Source: Cellulomonas sp. Root485
GTDB lineage: Bacteria > Actinomycetota > Actinomycetes > Actinomycetales > Cellulomonadaceae
Reading direction: 5' to 3'
Length of the DNA: 64,000 bases
Assembly (NCBI RefSeq): GCF_001426705.1
Contig: NZ_LMFC01000002.1
Span: 662,559-726,558, forward strand
The position numbers and the translations under genes are program-made. Shown here in pieces: positions 62,156 through 64,000 of this stretch. How positions within the stretch are numbered: position 1 is the first letter of the stretch; each line of letters starts with the position of its first letter. Below the pieces are notes generated by a model. That model saw nothing but the letters and a program-made list of their open reading frames with translations, was not told the DNA's origin and ran no database searches.

Positions 62156-62631
62156 TTGATCCGGGCGAGCGACTCGATGGTGAGGGTGATGGTCTCCTTC
62201 ACCGGGTCGTTCGAGTCGACGCTCAGCTGGTCGGTCGAGATCTTGCTGGGCCAGCCGTTGGTGAAGTTGAACCGCGCGACCTCGACGTGGGTCGAGTCGT
62301 ACATGACGATCGACCCGTTCTTGCGGTTGTTGGTCCGGTCCGACTGCAGGATGCCCTTGCTCATGATGTCGTTGAACCAGCCCCACATCTTGTCCTGCGT
62401 GGAGTCCGGTGGTGCCATGCGGACCAGCGAGAGGTCGGGCGCCTTGTTGCGGCCGGCCAGCGTCTTGACGGTCTGGGACTTCCCGTCCTTGCCCACCTGC
62501 TGGGTGGTGGCCACCTCCATCTCGACGTCCAGTCCGGACACCGAGGCGAGGATGGTGACGACGGAACCGTCGATCTCCAGGAAGAAGTTCTGGGCGATGA
62601 TCGGATCGACGGCGATCAGGTCGTTCGGCAT
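62152..62631 (-). CDS. eCIS inner tube protein, first copy (T4 gp19-like)
   Basis: A 159-residue main tube subunit. DPIIAQNFFLEIDGSVVTILASVSGL is the gp19-family start. The middle KTLAGRNKAPDLSLVRMAPPDSTQDKMWGWFNDI contains the L-x-L-x-R-x-x-x-x-D-x-x-x-W-x-W segment. The C-terminus DPVKETITLTIESLARI is typical. It polymerises into stacked hexameric rings that the contracting sheath drives outward and that can hold cargo. ATG 62631 has AAGGAG seven bases upstream. It follows the sheath gene by 32 bases, the normal sheath-tube order. Confidence 0.95.
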   Translation of the reverse strand: MPNDLIAVDPIIAQNFFLEIDGSVVTILASVSGLDVEMEVATTQQVGKDGKSQTVKTLAGRNKAPDLSLVRMAPPDSTQDKMWGWFNDIMSKGILQSDRTNNRKNGSIVMYDSTHVEVARFNFTNGWPSKISTDQLSVDSNDPVKETITLTIESLARIK

Positions 62632-62663
62632 CTACGTGCTCCTTGGTCGGTGAGGGGGCGCGC

Positions 62664-64000
62664 TCAGGACGCGATCTGCTTGTTCTGGCTGATGCGGAAG
62701 ATCACGAACTCGGCCGGCTTGACGGGCGCGATGCCCACCTCGACGACGAGCTTGCCCGCGTCGACGGACTCGGGCGGGTTGGTGGTCTCGTCGCAGCGGA
62801 CGAAGAACGCCTGGTCCGCGCTGGCGCCGAACAGCGCGCCCGCCGACCACAGCCCACGCAGGTACGCGTTGAGCGTGCGCTTGACGCCCTCCCACAGGGC
62901 CACGTCGTTGGGCTCGAACACGGCCCACTGGGTGCCCTCGAGGATCGTCGCCTCGATCATGTTGAACAGCCGTCGGACGTTGATGTACGTCCAGTCGGTG
63001 TCCGAGGTGAGCGTCCGGGCGCCCCAGATGCGGATGCCGCGCTGGCCGAACGGTCGGATCGCGTTGATGCCGAGCGGGTTGAGCACCCCTTGCTCCGCTT
63101 GCGTGATGGAGCGCTCCACGTCCAGGACCCCGCGGATGGTGTCGTTGGCCGGGGCCTTCCACACGCCGCGGGTCTCGTCGGTCCGCGCCCAGACGCCGGC
63201 CACGTGGCCCGACGGCGGGATGAGGATCTCGGAGTTGCCGTTGGAGCCGGTGGGGTTCTCCACCTTGATCCACGGGTAGTACAGCGTGGCGAACGCGGAG
63301 TCGAACTGGGCCGTGTCAGTCCGCCACTCCTTGACGGACTGAGGCGACAGCCCGGGGGGCGCGTCGAGGATGGCGACGCGGTTGGCGTGCAGCTCGCAGT
63401 GCGCGATGAGGCTGGTCTGCACCGCCTTCCACAGGCCCAGGTCCAGGGTGCCGTCCGCCTTGGTGGCGGCCGTGACCAGGTCCGGGACCAGCACGATCGT
63501 CACGTCGTCGGCGATCGCGAGGCCGGCGATGCCGGTGCGGGCGGACTCGGACCCGGCGAACTTGCGGCCGTTGACCGGGACGGGCTTGGCGGCGGCCTGC
63601 TCGAGGGCGTACGCGCCGGGCTTGAGCAGCTCGAGCTGGCTCTTGAGGTCGACGTCGTCAGCAAGCTTGATCTCGACCTTGACGCGCGTGGAGGTCTTGT
63701 TGATGACCGTCGCAGCGTCGCGCGGGCCACCGAGCGTGAGGTCGTCGTAGCTCTCGACGGCCTCACCGCCGTCGACGATCGTGATGCTGAACGGCGCCGG
63801 CCCGTCGTGGTCGTCGGCGACCTCGGACGTCTCGACGACCACCGTGAGGTTGGCGTCGGGCTCCACGGACTCCACCGAGATGGGCAGGCCGAGCGAGCGG
63901 TCCGCGGCCGGCAGCGCCAGGCGAGCGGGCTCACCGGACGGCTCGGCGTTGGGCACGCGGACGATGTAGGCGAGGCTTCCGCCGTTCAGGAAGTAGCCGT
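62664..64000 (-). CDS. Contractile tail sheath protein, 5' end beyond window
   Basis: At least 445 residues of the sheath, cut by the right edge. The frame stays open to base 64000, where GYFLNGGSLAYIVRV matches the sheath segment that precedes the variable outer domain, so 60 or more N-terminal residues are missing. The C-terminal half is classic: TIRGVLDVERSITQAEQGVLNPLGIN, RGIRIWGARTLTSD, YINVRRLFNMIEATIL, NDVALWEGVKRTLNAYLRGLW and the final KPAEFVIFRISQ. Sheath rings contract to fire the tube. A GTG at 63956 is in frame but is clearly internal. Confidence 0.95.
   Translation of the reverse strand, partial: GYFLNGGSLAYIVRVPNAEPSGEPARLALPAADRSLGLPISVESVEPDANLTVVVETSEVADDHDGPAPFSITIVDGGEAVESYDDLTLGGPRDAATVINKTSTRVKVEIKLADDVDLKSQLELLKPGAYALEQAAAKPVPVNGRKFAGSESARTGIAGLAIADDVTIVLVPDLVTAATKADGTLDLGLWKAVQTSLIAHCELHANRVAILDAPPGLSPQSVKEWRTDTAQFDSAFATLYYPWIKVENPTGSNGNSEILIPPSGHVAGVWARTDETRGVWKAPANDTIRGVLDVERSITQAEQGVLNPLGINAIRPFGQRGIRIWGARTLTSDTDWTYINVRRLFNMIEATILEGTQWAVFEPNDVALWEGVKRTLNAYLRGLWSAGALFGASADQAFFVRCDETTNPPESVDAGKLVVEVGIAPVKPAEFVIFRISQNKQIAS

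Overview
The window is strongly GC-rich actinobacterial DNA with many GTG starts and tightly overlapping genes. The best guess is Micrococcales, most likely Cellulomonas or a close relative. This rests on a secreted hydrolase joined by a Pro-Thr linker to a family 2 cellulose-binding module, a DtxR/IdeR-type iron regulator, a c-di-AMP riboswitch in front of an NlpC/P60 hydrolase, and the actinobacterial type of contractile injection locus. The genus is an inference; no search was run.

Region 1 (175-14551) is a cell-surface polysaccharide cluster: an initiating sugar-phosphate transferase, seven or so glycosyltransferases, an O-acetyltransferase-like hexapeptide protein, a Wzx-type flippase, a Wzy/ligase-type membrane protein, and a UDP-glucose 6-dehydrogenase that supplies UDP-glucuronate. 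Genes 175-11542 look visibly poorer in GC than the rest, which suggests exchange by transfer. A CAP-domain protein, a SAM methyltransferase, a VanZ protein and a MarR/MFS pair with a perfect palindromic operator follow (14554-18672).

Region 2 (18814-36989) is mostly chromosomal housekeeping. It has a triad of secreted or surface proteins (TIG/Ig-like giant, DUF4012 protein, LSATG-anchored protein), serC, an IdeR-type regulator, a CRP-like site, c-di-AMP riboswitch and NlpC/P60 unit, an HNH nuclease, a universal stress protein, an Lrp regulator, a second CAP protein, a ddaH-rocD arginine/ornithine operon, an aldo/keto reductase, an EcsC/OsmC pair and a lipoprotein.

Region 3 (36994-64000) is an extracellular-type contractile injection system (eCIS) split into two facing arms. 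The plus arm carries a PAAR-like DUF4280 tip, a DUF4255 cap-like protein and three paralogous giant single-pass membrane proteins. Each of these has about 200 residues of Ig-like domain on the predicted cytosolic side, one membrane helix, and a long external tail of carboxypeptidase-regulatory-like repeats. The minus arm, read right to left, carries sheath (cut by the window edge), tube, tail-assembly protein, a 57-residue DUF6760-like protein, second tube, a 1326-residue disordered protein with recurring VRR(S/T) motifs, LysM tube-cap, VgrG-like spike, gp25, baseplate J, tail protein I and a tail-anchored zinc-ribbon protein. A PaaX-like regulator and the cellulose-binding hydrolase lie between the arms. 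The AAA ATPase, fibres and tape measure were not found and may lie beyond the right edge. The membrane giants, the zinc-ribbon protein and the disordered multi-motif protein are the parts of this system least explained by known eCIS biology.
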